Positions 52,191-59,370 of a DNA stretch of 64,000 nt are shown in pieces (position 1 is the first letter of the stretch; the number at the start of each line of letters is the position of its first letter). This stretch comes from Stieleria marina (lineage in GTDB: Bacteria > Planctomycetota > Planctomycetia > Pirellulales > Pirellulaceae). The translations under genes and the position numbers were made by a program. Where the stretch lies: NCBI GenBank assembly GCA_007741555.1, contig CP036526.1:5146001-5210000 (forward strand), in the 5' to 3' direction. Under the pieces are notes generated by a model. That model had not been told where the DNA came from and did not search any database. It worked only from the letters and a program-made list of their open reading frames with translations.

Positions 52191-53768
52191 ATGGCTTCGC
52201 AAGTTCCTGATTCCGTCAACATCAACGGCTTGATCGACGCACTTCAAAAAGTCGACGCCTATCCTGACAAGATTGAAACGGAAATCGAAGTACGGGAGAC
52301 TCACATCTCGGTCGTCTTCCTTGCTGGCGAATTCGCGTACAAGGTCAAGAAGCCGATCAAGACAGAGTTCCTGGACTACAGCACATTGGAGCTTCGCAAA
52401 CAACACTGCGAAGAAGAGTTACGACTGGATCGCCGCTACGCTGCCGACATGTACGTTGGCGTGGTCCCCATTGTCTTGGCTGACAACCGCCTCCGAATCG
52501 GCTCCGAGGCCGACCGGGATGGAAACGCCCAGACGGTCGATTATGCGGTCAAAATGCGGCGATTTCCTCAAGACTGCTTGCTAAGCGAACGGGTTCAAGC
52601 AGGCCACCTGACGACGGATGAAGTTCACGAATTAGCAACCACGATTGCGACGTTTCACCAAAACGCAGCCCGATGCCAACCAAGTTTAGCGTTACAGTGG
52701 CCGGAGTACTTGGTAAGCAATCTGGGCCAGATCATCAGCGGACTTCGGCACAAGGTCGACCTCGAAACGGCCGCCACTTTGCGGGCTCTGCAAACCTGGG
52801 CCGATGAATTTTTTCGGGATCACTTGCACGTCCTCGTCGACCGCGTCGATCAAGGTTTCGTGCGTGAATGTCACGGTGATCTGCATTTGCAAAACGTTGT
52901 CCTCTGGGATGGTCGCCTAGTCCCCTTTGACGGTATCGAATTCAATGAACGTTTGCGTTGGATCGATGTACTCTGTGACGCCGCGTTCCTGCAAATGGAT
53001 CTTGCCTCCCAAGGACACCTCGATCTGTCTCGGTCCTACATCAACGCGTATCTGGAACAGACTGGCGATTATGAATCAATCCCCGTACTACGATGTTTTT
53101 TAATCTACCGGTCGCTTGTCCGCGCATTGGTATCGACGATACGATCCGCGCAAAGCCAACTAAGTTCCAGTCAGAGTGATGCGGCAGTCTTGGATGCTCG
53201 CCAACATATCAGCTTGGCGTTTCAGTACACGCAGAGCAGCGCACCCCAGCTGTGGATCACGCACGGCGTAAGTGGCAGTGGAAAATCGTATTTCAGCGAA
53301 CGCGTCGTGCAGCAGCACCAAGCATTTCGTATTCGTAGCGATATCGAACGCAAGCGGCTCTTTGGCTTGTCACCAACGGAGCGTCCGTCAGAAGCATCGC
53401 AGGCACAGCTGTACAGCGACGATTCCAATCAAAAGACCTACGCGCGTCTGAAAGTACTCGCGGGCGGAATTTTGCGATCTGGGTACAGCGTCATTGTCGA
53501 CGCAACTTTCTTGATGCATCGCGATCGCGAAAGTTTCAGAGAATTGGCGATACAGGAAGGGGTTTCATTTGCAATTCTGCACTGCCACAGCGACGACCAA
53601 ACGTTACGACAAAGAGTCGCCGACCGGATGGCACATAACGACGACGCTTCCGACGCAGGACTTGAAGTCCTAGAACACCAACTCGCGACCCACCAACCAC
53701 TCACCGACGCAGAACGTCGGTTTGTCGTGGACGTCCCCGACCTAGTGCATGTCGCACAAGAACTCTGA
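52191..53768 (+). CDS. Fusion of aminoglycoside phosphotransferase-like kinase and AAA/P-loop kinase
   Basis: 525 residues. The first about 335 residues are an APH-like kinase domain with HGDLHLQNVVLW (catalytic HGD) and FDGIEFNE (Mg-binding). The last part is a P-loop domain (THGVSGSGKSYFSERVV, Walker A; then RSDIERKRLFGL, an adenylate/gluconate kinase-like substrate loop). This fusion is known from many bacteria, for instance Rv2004c, which belongs to the DosR dormancy regulon of Mycobacterium tuberculosis. Its substrate is not known. It is 9 bases after the cytochrome gene and closes the stress operon that starts at 49742. Confidence 0.88.
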   Translation: MASQVPDSVNINGLIDALQKVDAYPDKIETEIEVRETHISVVFLAGEFAYKVKKPIKTEFLDYSTLELRKQHCEEELRLDRRYAADMYVGVVPIVLADNRLRIGSEADRDGNAQTVDYAVKMRRFPQDCLLSERVQAGHLTTDEVHELATTIATFHQNAARCQPSLALQWPEYLVSNLGQIISGLRHKVDLETAATLRALQTWADEFFRDHLHVLVDRVDQGFVRECHGDLHLQNVVLWDGRLVPFDGIEFNERLRWIDVLCDAAFLQMDLASQGHLDLSRSYINAYLEQTGDYESIPVLRCFLIYRSLVRALVSTIRSAQSQLSSSQSDAAVLDARQHISLAFQYTQSSAPQLWITHGVSGSGKSYFSERVVQQHQAFRIRSDIERKRLFGLSPTERPSEASQAQLYSDDSNQKTYARLKVLAGGILRSGYSVIVDATFLMHRDRESFRELAIQEGVSFAILHCHSDDQTLRQRVADRMAHNDDASDAGLEVLEHQLATHQPLTDAERRFVVDVPDLVHVAQEL

Positions 53769-53810
53769 GCAATCCAATCGCGGCAAGTGAATCGCAGGGT
53801 CCCTCCGACA

Positions 53811-54863
53811 TCATGCCAGTGTGATGGACGGGTCCAAATACACGTCTTGGATGCGATGGAGCAACTCGACTCCTTCGGCCATCGGTCGCTGAAAGGCTTT
53901 CCGTCCAGAGATAAGGCCTGTGCCGCCGGCGCGCTTGTTGATTACTGCCGTTTTTACAGCCTCGGCCAAATCGGATGCTCCCGACGAAGCGCCACCCGAA
54001 TTGATTAGTCCAACGCGGCCCATGTAGCAGTTCGCAACTTGATAGCGGCACAGGTCAATGGGATGATCCGACGTCAATTTCTCGTAAACCAACGGCGAAG
54101 TTTTCCCAAATTCGATCGCATTGAAGCCGCCATTTCCGACGGGCAATTTCTGCTTGATGATGTCTGCTTGAATCGTCACGCCGAGGTGGTTTGCCTGTCC
54201 GGTCAAATCGGCTGATGCGTGATAGTCCTTGTCCTTTTTGAAAGCGGAATTTCGCAAGTAACACCACAATACCGTCGCCATCCCCAATTCGTGAGCTCGC
54301 TCAAACGCGGCGGCGACTTCGACGATCTGGCGGCGAGATTGCTCTGACCCAAAATATATCGTCGCCCCCACCGCAGCGGCCCCCATATCGAACGCACGCT
54401 GCACACTTCCAAAAAGAATCTGATCGTAGGAGTTTGGATAACTCAGCAATTCATTGTGGTTGATCTTCACCAGAAACGGGATCCGGTGTGCGTACTTTCG
54501 CGATACAGCTCCTAGCACTCCAAACGTTGACGCGACGGCATTGCATCCGCCTTCCATTGCCAAACGCACGATGTTCTCAGGATCAAAGTAGTCGGGATTG
54601 GGAGCAAACGAAGCGCCCGCTGAATGCTCAATTCCTTGATCGACAGGTAGGATCGATACGTACCCGGTTCCAGCCAAGCGACCGTGCCCAAACAGTCGTG
54701 CCAGATTGTTGATGACACGTTGATTGCGATCACTGCCGCAAACGACTCGTTCTAAGTAATCAGGGCCTGGAACATGCAAACGTTTGCGATCAATGGTTTT
54801 GCATTCGTGCTGCAACAATTCAGCTGCTGCGGTTCCAAGTAGTTCGGAGATCGTTTCGTTCAT
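53811..54863 (-). CDS. fbaB: Class I fructose-bisphosphate aldolase (FbaB type)
   Basis: 350 residues from the ATG at 54863, the same length as E. coli FbaB. Matches the family closely in [25 protein letters not shown] (Schiff-base Lys in ADIIK), [22 protein letters not shown] and [28 protein letters not shown], and ends [12 protein letters not shown]. Cleaves or forms fructose 1,6-bisphosphate without metal. It is divergent from the second cytochrome gene, with sigma-54 promoter candidates for both, so its expression is likely tied to the stress system and not to general glycolysis. Confidence 0.95.
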   Translation of the reverse strand: MNETISELLGTAAAELLQHECKTIDRKRLHVPGPDYLERVVCGSDRNQRVINNLARLFGHGRLAGTGYVSILPVDQGIEHSAGASFAPNPDYFDPENIVRLAMEGGCNAVASTFGVLGAVSRKYAHRIPFLVKINHNELLSYPNSYDQILFGSVQRAFDMGAAAVGATIYFGSEQSRRQIVEVAAAFERAHELGMATVLWCYLRNSAFKKDKDYHASADLTGQANHLGVTIQADIIKQKLPVGNGGFNAIEFGKTSPLVYEKLTSDHPIDLCRYQVANCYMGRVGLINSGGASSGASDLAEAVKTAVINKRAGGTGLISGRKAFQRPMAEGVELLHRIQDVYLDPSITLA

Positions 54864-54913
54864 TGGTTTGCTCACACGTCGGAAAAACGTCAGAAAGACT
54901 CGCCAATGGAAAC

Positions 54914-54929
54914 TGCAACTAACGGTCCA
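54914..54929 (-). promoter_or_regulatory. Sigma-54 promoter candidate for fbaB
   Basis: Minus-strand TGGACCGTTAGTTGCA, TGG plus TTGCA with exact GG-N10-GC spacing. Start of transcription expected near 54903, about 40 bases before the ATG at 54863. Confidence 0.65.
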
Positions 54930-54959
54930 ATTACAAATGCAGTTCAAATCACTCGCAAC

Positions 54960-54975
54960 CGTGCGTCGATGCACG
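54960..54975. promoter_or_regulatory. Dyad CGTGC-N6-GCACG, putative activator site (fbaB/cytochrome region)
   Basis: CGTGCGTCGATGCACG has perfect 5-base arms. It is 30 bases upstream of the fbaB -24 element and 124 bases upstream of the cytochrome -24 element. The same arms and spacer length recur at 57496-57511. Confidence 0.62.
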
Positions 54976-55099
54976 AATACGCTATCGCAGGGGTCAAATA
55001 GTCTCATCAGATGGCACATGCACAAACCCTACGTTGCATTGATTCGCAAATTTCCAGCAAACACTACCTTGATTGTGTCGGCATTTCTTTCATCCATCA

Positions 55100-55115
55100 C
55101 GGCATGGGGTTTGCC
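55100..55115 (+). promoter_or_regulatory. Sigma-54 promoter candidate for the second cytochrome gene
   Basis: CGGCATGGGGTTTGCC, exact GG-N10-GC spacing with TTTGC at -12. Start of transcription expected near 55126, about 59 bases before the ATG at 55185. Confidence 0.6.
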
Positions 55116-55184
55116 GTACAGTTTGCCACTATCAAATGGTCGGAATTTCGCTTCCATCCCTCACTTCGTTACGGAGAACTACAA

Positions 55185-55673
55185 ATGCGCTGGATCATCC
55201 TTACTACTGCTTTCTTTGCTGCCATCCCCGTCTTGGTCGCACAAGTGCCAGCAGTCGATCGCGTTGACAAAATCGAAGAAACCGCTGTGGACGAACGCCC
55301 GCTCGACTTTTGGATGCAAAAGAAGCTCGACTACTCGTCCGGCATTCTGAAGGGCCTTGCGCTAAGTGATTTCAAACTGATTGAAACCAGCGCTCAACAA
55401 ATGCGAGTGCTAAACAAGGTCGAAGGGTTTGCGAGAAGTCGCAACAAGAACTATCGCCTTCACTTACGTTCGTTCGAGCGCGTGACCGACGAAGTCATTC
55501 GACATGCAAAGAACCAAAACGTTGACGGTGTCGCACTGGCATACAATCACCTCACAGTCAGCTGTATTCGCTGCCATCAATCGCTGCGAAAACCGGATGT
55601 AACGCTCGATTTATCGCCGAATGCCAGGCCGGTGACGGCACCCGATGCAATCGACCAGACCAAGCCTCGCTAA
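55185..55673 (+). CDS. Exported c-type cytochrome (cytochrome c'-like), copy 2
   Basis: 162 residues from the ATG at 55185, which has GGAGA eight bases ahead; the open frame extends upstream without support. A signal peptide (MRWIILTTAFFAAIPVLVAQV) and helices lead to a single late haem motif, CIRCH, at about 127-131. Aligns with the cytochrome at 51654-52181 over the mature part. Both retain the KLD-x6-GL-x-L-x-DF segment and a late C-x2-CH. The haem sits near the C-terminal helix as in cytochrome c'. Divergent from fbaB. Confidence 0.82.
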   Translation: MRWIILTTAFFAAIPVLVAQVPAVDRVDKIEETAVDERPLDFWMQKKLDYSSGILKGLALSDFKLIETSAQQMRVLNKVEGFARSRNKNYRLHLRSFERVTDEVIRHAKNQNVDGVALAYNHLTVSCIRCHQSLRKPDVTLDLSPNARPVTAPDAIDQTKPR

Positions 55674-55772
55674 GTAGCCTGAGCATTCGATCGCCACATT
55701 GCCATTCCTTCTGTCGTGACTGGCGTGAGCATCACCACACAAGGAATAGCGAATGAAACCGCTGCCTTTTCA

Positions 55773-56219
55773 TTATGATCTTGGACGCATCCGAGGGATC
55801 AGTCCGCCGACCTGCTGGGCGTACGTCCTGTATTCGGAAAAGCGCGCAAACATCGACGCTTCTTCTTCACGTTTCTTGCCAATCAAAACCAGTAGCAAAC
55901 CAAACCACAGCAACACTCTCCACCAAACTAGCGGGACGATGAGCAACGCTGCGGTAAACCAAAGCAACCCTAAGTACATCGGATGACGAACGATCCCGTA
56001 GGGTCCGCAGCGAACCAACTGCGTGTGCTCCGTCGTATTTGGCTGGACGCGTAACCGCCGAATTCCGATCGTGAACCAAGACCAAAAAGCGAACGCGATT
56101 CCAGGGATCGAAAGCAATGCCACACCGGTTGGGAACGGCAACCACTCGGTTGACATGACCAACGCCGCTGACAAAACAAACTGAGCAGTGATCAGAAACC
56201 GGTGATACATCGAACTCAA
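55773..56219 (-). CDS. Isoprenylcysteine carboxyl methyltransferase-like membrane protein
   Basis: 148 residues with about four membrane helices and the ICMT/PEMT-type signature near the C-terminus: LVRCGPYGIVRHPMYLGLLWFTAALLI, then KKREEEASMFARFSEYRTYAQQVGGLIPRM. The RHPMY and EEE/EY residues bind S-adenosylmethionine in the family. Bacterial members methylate lipids or small molecules and their substrates are mostly unknown. It is separated from the stress protein gene upstream by about 200 bases that contain a long imperfect hairpin. Confidence 0.85.
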   Translation of the reverse strand: MSSMYHRFLITAQFVLSAALVMSTEWLPFPTGVALLSIPGIAFAFWSWFTIGIRRLRVQPNTTEHTQLVRCGPYGIVRHPMYLGLLWFTAALLIVPLVWWRVLLWFGLLLVLIGKKREEEASMFARFSEYRTYAQQVGGLIPRMRPRS

Positions 56220-56280
56220 TTTATTCTTAAGTAGTCACGTTGAGGGCGAATCACGTTTTGAAGGCAGCAGGTCTGTTTTC

Positions 56281-56339
56281 AGCGGAATGGCGCAAACCAT
56301 CCGGCCTTTGACGCACCGGACGGCTGGCGCCGTTCCGCT
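56281..56339. repeat. 59-base imperfect palindrome, REP-like
   Basis: The outer arms AGCGGAATGGCGC (56281-56293) and GCGCCGTTCCGCT (56327-56339) match at 12 of 13 positions; inner arms CCATCCGG and CCGGACGG at 7 of 8. It would fold into a long hairpin with a loop of about 11 bases. GC-rich palindromes of the GGAACGGCGC type recur between genes in some planctomycete genomes as far as I recall; here only one copy is in view. Confidence 0.7.
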
Positions 56340-56419
56340 AAGCGTTGCCCCGGTTTCGCAAAGTGATTTGCCCTGCGGCAGGCAGGATCATAGCGTGATC
56401 TCATAGGCCGCTGTCGCTG

Positions 56420-57385
56420 TCAAACCACTAGACGAGATTTCCTGAGCTGTTCAGCGGCCTCGTGCTTTGCATTGGCACGCTCTTCCTTGTCGCGAATGAT
56501 CAACACACTACAGTTTGCGTGACGCAGAACGTATCGCGATGTGCTGCCCAAAAACAGACGCGTCAGCAAACCACTGTCACTATCGCCCGTGACAATCATG
56601 TCGCACCCGTGTGTCTCAGCGTATTCGATCAGTGCCTCGCCAACATGATCGCTTTCGACCAGATGAGTTTCTGTATTCAAATCCATTGATTGAAGCTGAG
56701 TTTCCAAGTCCAAGATTTGCTGTTGAGCTTCCTGGACATACTGAGCCCACGATTCGGTGGCTTTCTGCCGAATGTCTTGTTCGTAAAAAGTGATCAATGG
56801 CAAAACACGAACCAAGTGAACTTCGACGCTTGGTCGCAGATGCATTTGCTTTAGCCAATCGACCATCCGCTGATCCTCGGGACTGCCCGACAACGCAAGC
56901 ACGATTTTGTCTAGCGAGGGTGGCACGTCTGAATCTCGCTCTGGACGAACCACCAGGGTTGTCACATCACTATGAGTCGCCACGTAATCCGAAGTACTCC
57001 CCAATAGCACGCGATCAAGAGCCGTGTGCCCAACGGCTCCCAGCACAATCAAATCGCTATCCGTTTCATCAGCAAGACGAATCAATTCACTTGCCGGCGG
57101 ACCGACCGGGACTTGCGTGTGGACCGCTTGCAACGAACTCCCTCGAGCGCCGTCGCGAAAATGGGTGGCCACCTTGTCAACGCGTGCCTGAGTTGCCCGT
57201 CTTTCTTCATCGATGAACGTACTCAGGTCCATGGGCAAACTACCAATCCACACATTCGCCATCGCGGGAGGAGCAATTGCCGCGACGATGGTTAAATCCA
57301 GAGGCTTGCGAAATGGCAACGCCAACAAATACTCCTCCGCGGCATGGCTGTGTGGCGAAGCGTCATTGGCCAATAAAACTCGCAT
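56420..57385 (-). CDS. Tandem-domain universal stress protein (third of the region)
   Basis: 321 residues from the ATG at 57385; the open frame goes back to 57460 but the family start MRVLLANDASPHSHAAEEYLLALP fits here. Domain 1 has an intact ATP motif (GAVGHTALDRVLLGST); domain 2 has GDSDSGLLTRLFLGST, with Asp in place of the second Gly. It is a paralog of the stress protein at 49742-50638. It has the best sigma-54 promoter candidate of the region and a perfect dyad 40 bases further upstream. Confidence 0.92.
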   Translation of the reverse strand: MRVLLANDASPHSHAAEEYLLALPFRKPLDLTIVAAIAPPAMANVWIGSLPMDLSTFIDEERRATQARVDKVATHFRDGARGSSLQAVHTQVPVGPPASELIRLADETDSDLIVLGAVGHTALDRVLLGSTSDYVATHSDVTTLVVRPERDSDVPPSLDKIVLALSGSPEDQRMVDWLKQMHLRPSVEVHLVRVLPLITFYEQDIRQKATESWAQYVQEAQQQILDLETQLQSMDLNTETHLVESDHVGEALIEYAETHGCDMIVTGDSDSGLLTRLFLGSTSRYVLRHANCSVLIIRDKEERANAKHEAAEQLRKSRLVV

Positions 57386-57439
57386 GGTAGTTTTCCGTTT
57401 TTCTGGTGCTGAAAGAGCGACTAGTCGCAATGTTGTTGG

Positions 57440-57455
57440 TGCAAAACCAGTGCCA
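57440..57455 (-). promoter_or_regulatory. Consensus sigma-54 promoter for the third stress protein
   Basis: Minus-strand TGGCACTGGTTTTGCA matches TGGCAC and TTGCA fully, with exact GG-N10-GC spacing. Start of transcription expected near 57429, 44 bases before the ATG. Confidence 0.82.
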
Positions 57456-57495
57456 AGCAATCATTTGATTCTACGGAAAGCATTCCAAATCAAAT

Positions 57496-57511
57496 CGTGC
57501 TAGTTCGCACG
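57496..57511. promoter_or_regulatory. Dyad CGTGC-N6-GCACG, putative activator site (third stress protein)
   Basis: CGTGCTAGTTCGCACG has perfect 5-base arms, extended by T/A to six (57495-57512). It is 40 bases upstream of the -24 element and has the same arms and spacing as the dyad at 54960-54975. Confidence 0.65.
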
Positions 57512-57611
57512 AGTACCAAGCCACTAAAGCACGCCAGTCCGTCACGCCAGACGGATTCGGCATCACATCCCGCAGGCCGTGCAATCATCCACGCGCCGTC
57601 CCCGCCACCTC

Positions 57612-58370
57612 TTAGCTGGCTAGCAGGCTGCTAAGTGCCATGCCCACGAAATATGCCAGACTTGCGGCCGCCCCACCGACCAGCAGTGTTTCCAAACCTG
57701 ACCAGGACCAATGCTGTTGGACAAACTTTGACTTCGCTGCTCCGACGGCAAAAAAGGCGATCGCTGTCAACAACGCACTCCACCAGTAAGGGTCAAAATC
57801 GGCATTGACGGTGACGGTCTGCCAGACAAACGACAGCAGCGGTATCAGCCCCACGATCAAGAACGCAACCATGGTGGCCGTGGCTGCTCGTATCGGAGAA
57901 CGCACCGTCAAACTGAGGCCCATCTCGTCCGTCAACATCGTATTGATCCACCTGTCTTTGTCGGCAGAAATGATCTCGACGGCGCGCTCCAACTCGGCTC
58001 CTTCAAATCCTTTTGCCGCAAAGATTTGCCGTACTTCTTCCCGCTCGCCTTCGGGATAGGCGTCAATTTCGTCTGATTCGCGGTCTCTGGCTTTGGCGTG
58101 CAACTGGCTTTCGGTACGTGTTCCCAAATAGTTGCTCGCCGCCATACTGAATCCATCGCCAATCAGATTTGCAAACCCCAGAATGATCACCACGTTCGAT
58201 GACAATCCCGCCCCCGCGACGCCAGACACGACGGCAAACGTTGTTACGGTTCCGTCGATCGCGCCATAAACAAAATCCGGCAGATAGCTAACTTGTTTAT
58301 CCTTCTCCAGCCGCAGTTGCACTCGTTGCGGTGAATGGTCTTCGGCAAGTGCTTTAGGGTCCAAACTCAT
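57612..58370 (-). CDS. VIT1/CCC1-family Fe/Mn transporter
   Basis: 252 residues from the ATG at 58370; an in-frame TTG at 58388 is possible. The first membrane part (YGAIDGTVTTFAVVSGVAGAGLSSNVVIILGFANLIGDGFSMAASNYLGTRTE) carries the family's DG and G..GD..SMA residues. A cytoplasmic helical part rich in Glu (metal-binding; EGEREEVRQIFAAKGFEGAELERAVEIIS) follows, then MLTDEMGL and three more helices. Such proteins move Fe(II) or Mn(II) out of the cytoplasm or into stores. It follows the second TerB-like gene by 68 bases and is likely in its operon. Confidence 0.9.
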   Translation of the reverse strand: MSLDPKALAEDHSPQRVQLRLEKDKQVSYLPDFVYGAIDGTVTTFAVVSGVAGAGLSSNVVIILGFANLIGDGFSMAASNYLGTRTESQLHAKARDRESDEIDAYPEGEREEVRQIFAAKGFEGAELERAVEIISADKDRWINTMLTDEMGLSLTVRSPIRAATATMVAFLIVGLIPLLSFVWQTVTVNADFDPYWWSALLTAIAFFAVGAAKSKFVQQHWSWSGLETLLVGGAAASLAYFVGMALSSLLAS

Positions 58371-58438
58371 TCGTGTTTCGTATTTCAAAAAGGAGAGGGC
58401 GTCGTGTCATCTCGATTGGCCGGCGTTTGCATATCCAT

Positions 58439-59005
58439 CTAATAGACGGTTGCACGGATCTCATCGATGACCGCTTGTTCTGCTTTGCTGACCTTTCGGT
58501 GAATCAGACCCGAGCGCGAAGCATCCGCGATCTTCATGGCACTGTAGACAATCGAATCACCCAGAATCACGCCGAGCTGCGGATTGACGTGCGTCTTGAC
58601 GGCCGTTGCATACTCCAGCCAGAGATTCCACAAAGAGTTTGGCGGTCGGTGATGGAGCCAGTTTTCGAGCAATGCAAACGCACGAGGTTGCTCCTTGATG
58701 CCGCGGTGCAGCGCTTCGCTCAAGAGCAGCTGACGTTCTTTGACCGTTACCGTGCCGTCCGCCCAAGCGACAAAAAGCAGAGGCACCAGCGAAAACGCTG
58801 CCATCGTCGAAGCGTCCAAACCGGCATCCAGCAAATGATCAAGCAGTTCGTCGTCCTTAAAAATCGTTGCCGCCGCCAGACGCTCGCGATCTTTGTCACG
58901 TTTCAGCTTGCGACGTAGATCTTCGCCTAGCTTTTCATCAACTCGGCGAAAAAACTCGTCCTCTAACGCCATGCCCCGTCGGTGCAGCGAATCTTGATCA
59001 GACAT
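58439..59005 (-). CDS. TerB-like protein, second of two paralogs flanking the stress region
   Basis: 188 residues from the ATG at 59005; the frame is open back to 59146 but without a start supported by homology, and an ATG at 58972 is another option. Aligns with the protein at 48922-49509 over the core: LLDHLLDAGLDASTMAAFSLVPLLFVAWADGTVTVKERQLLLSEALHRGI and LLENWLHHRPPNSLWNLWLEYA, then KVSKAEQAVIDEIRATV. The AWADGTVTVKE segment with D and E is close to the metal-binding part of TerB. A sigma-54 promoter candidate lies at 59064-59079. The VIT1/CCC1 gene follows, which suits a metal link. Confidence 0.76.
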   Translation of the reverse strand: MSDQDSLHRRGMALEDEFFRRVDEKLGEDLRRKLKRDKDRERLAAATIFKDDELLDHLLDAGLDASTMAAFSLVPLLFVAWADGTVTVKERQLLLSEALHRGIKEQPRAFALLENWLHHRPPNSLWNLWLEYATAVKTHVNPQLGVILGDSIVYSAMKIADASRSGLIHRKVSKAEQAVIDEIRATVY

Positions 59006-59063
59006 CTGTATTGCCGGTGATGAGAAGGAAGAAATGTGTCGCGATTTGTCCCTGACACAGTCC

Positions 59064-59079
59064 TGCAAGCAGCGTTCCG
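59064..59079 (-). promoter_or_regulatory. Sigma-54 promoter candidate for the second TerB-like gene and VIT1
   Basis: Minus-strand CGGAACGCTGCTTGCA, exact GG-N10-GC spacing and a perfect TTGCA at -12. Start of transcription expected near 59053. Confidence 0.66.
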
Positions 59080-59151
59080 TTAACGCACCGCTGCGAACTT
59101 GAGCCCATCTGCACAATTGGCCAGCCAAGCGTGCGATATCGGCCACCGCTG

Positions 59152-59160
59152 CGTGCCACG
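59152..59160. promoter_or_regulatory. CGTGCCACG core, putative activator half-dyad
   Basis: It is the complement-type counterpart of CGTGGCACG found at 47477-47485 and lies 72 bases upstream of the TerB-like -24 element. A CGTGCCA copy follows at 59191. Confidence 0.4.
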
Positions 59161-59370
59161 ACGAATCAGAGCAGATGATCGAACCGTCCGCGTGCCAGGT
59201 GTCTGTCGCCTCGTTTGCACACGAAGTCTAACGATCGCAAACGGTCACGAGTTGCCCGCAAACCGCGGCCTTTACGAACTTTTTGGTTTATTCAGTAACA
59301 TCCGGCTCGACCGCTCGCTTGGTTTTTCAGTGAGTCAACCAACTGCCAATCCAACGCCGCGAGCCAAACC

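Larger units (their letters stand above)
59006..59370. other. 365-base intergenic region between TerB-like and RTX genes
   Basis: Holds the sigma-54 promoter candidate for the minus-strand TerB-like gene and two copies of CGTGCCA (59152 and 59191), the first as a perfect CGTGCCACG palindrome-like core. No gene was found. For the plus-strand RTX gene I saw only a GG-N9-GC near-miss, so its promoter is unknown. Confidence 0.5.

Noticed and set aside
56323-56336. A GG-N10-GC match on the minus strand upstream of the methyltransferase gene
   Set aside because: It lies entirely within the REP-like palindrome and has a poor -12 element (CAGCC), so it is probably a by-product of that repeat.
59235-59260. 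CGGTCACGAGTTGCCC upstream of the RTX gene as a sigma-54 promoter
   Set aside because: The spacing between GG and GC is nine bases, which sigma-54 tolerates very poorly.
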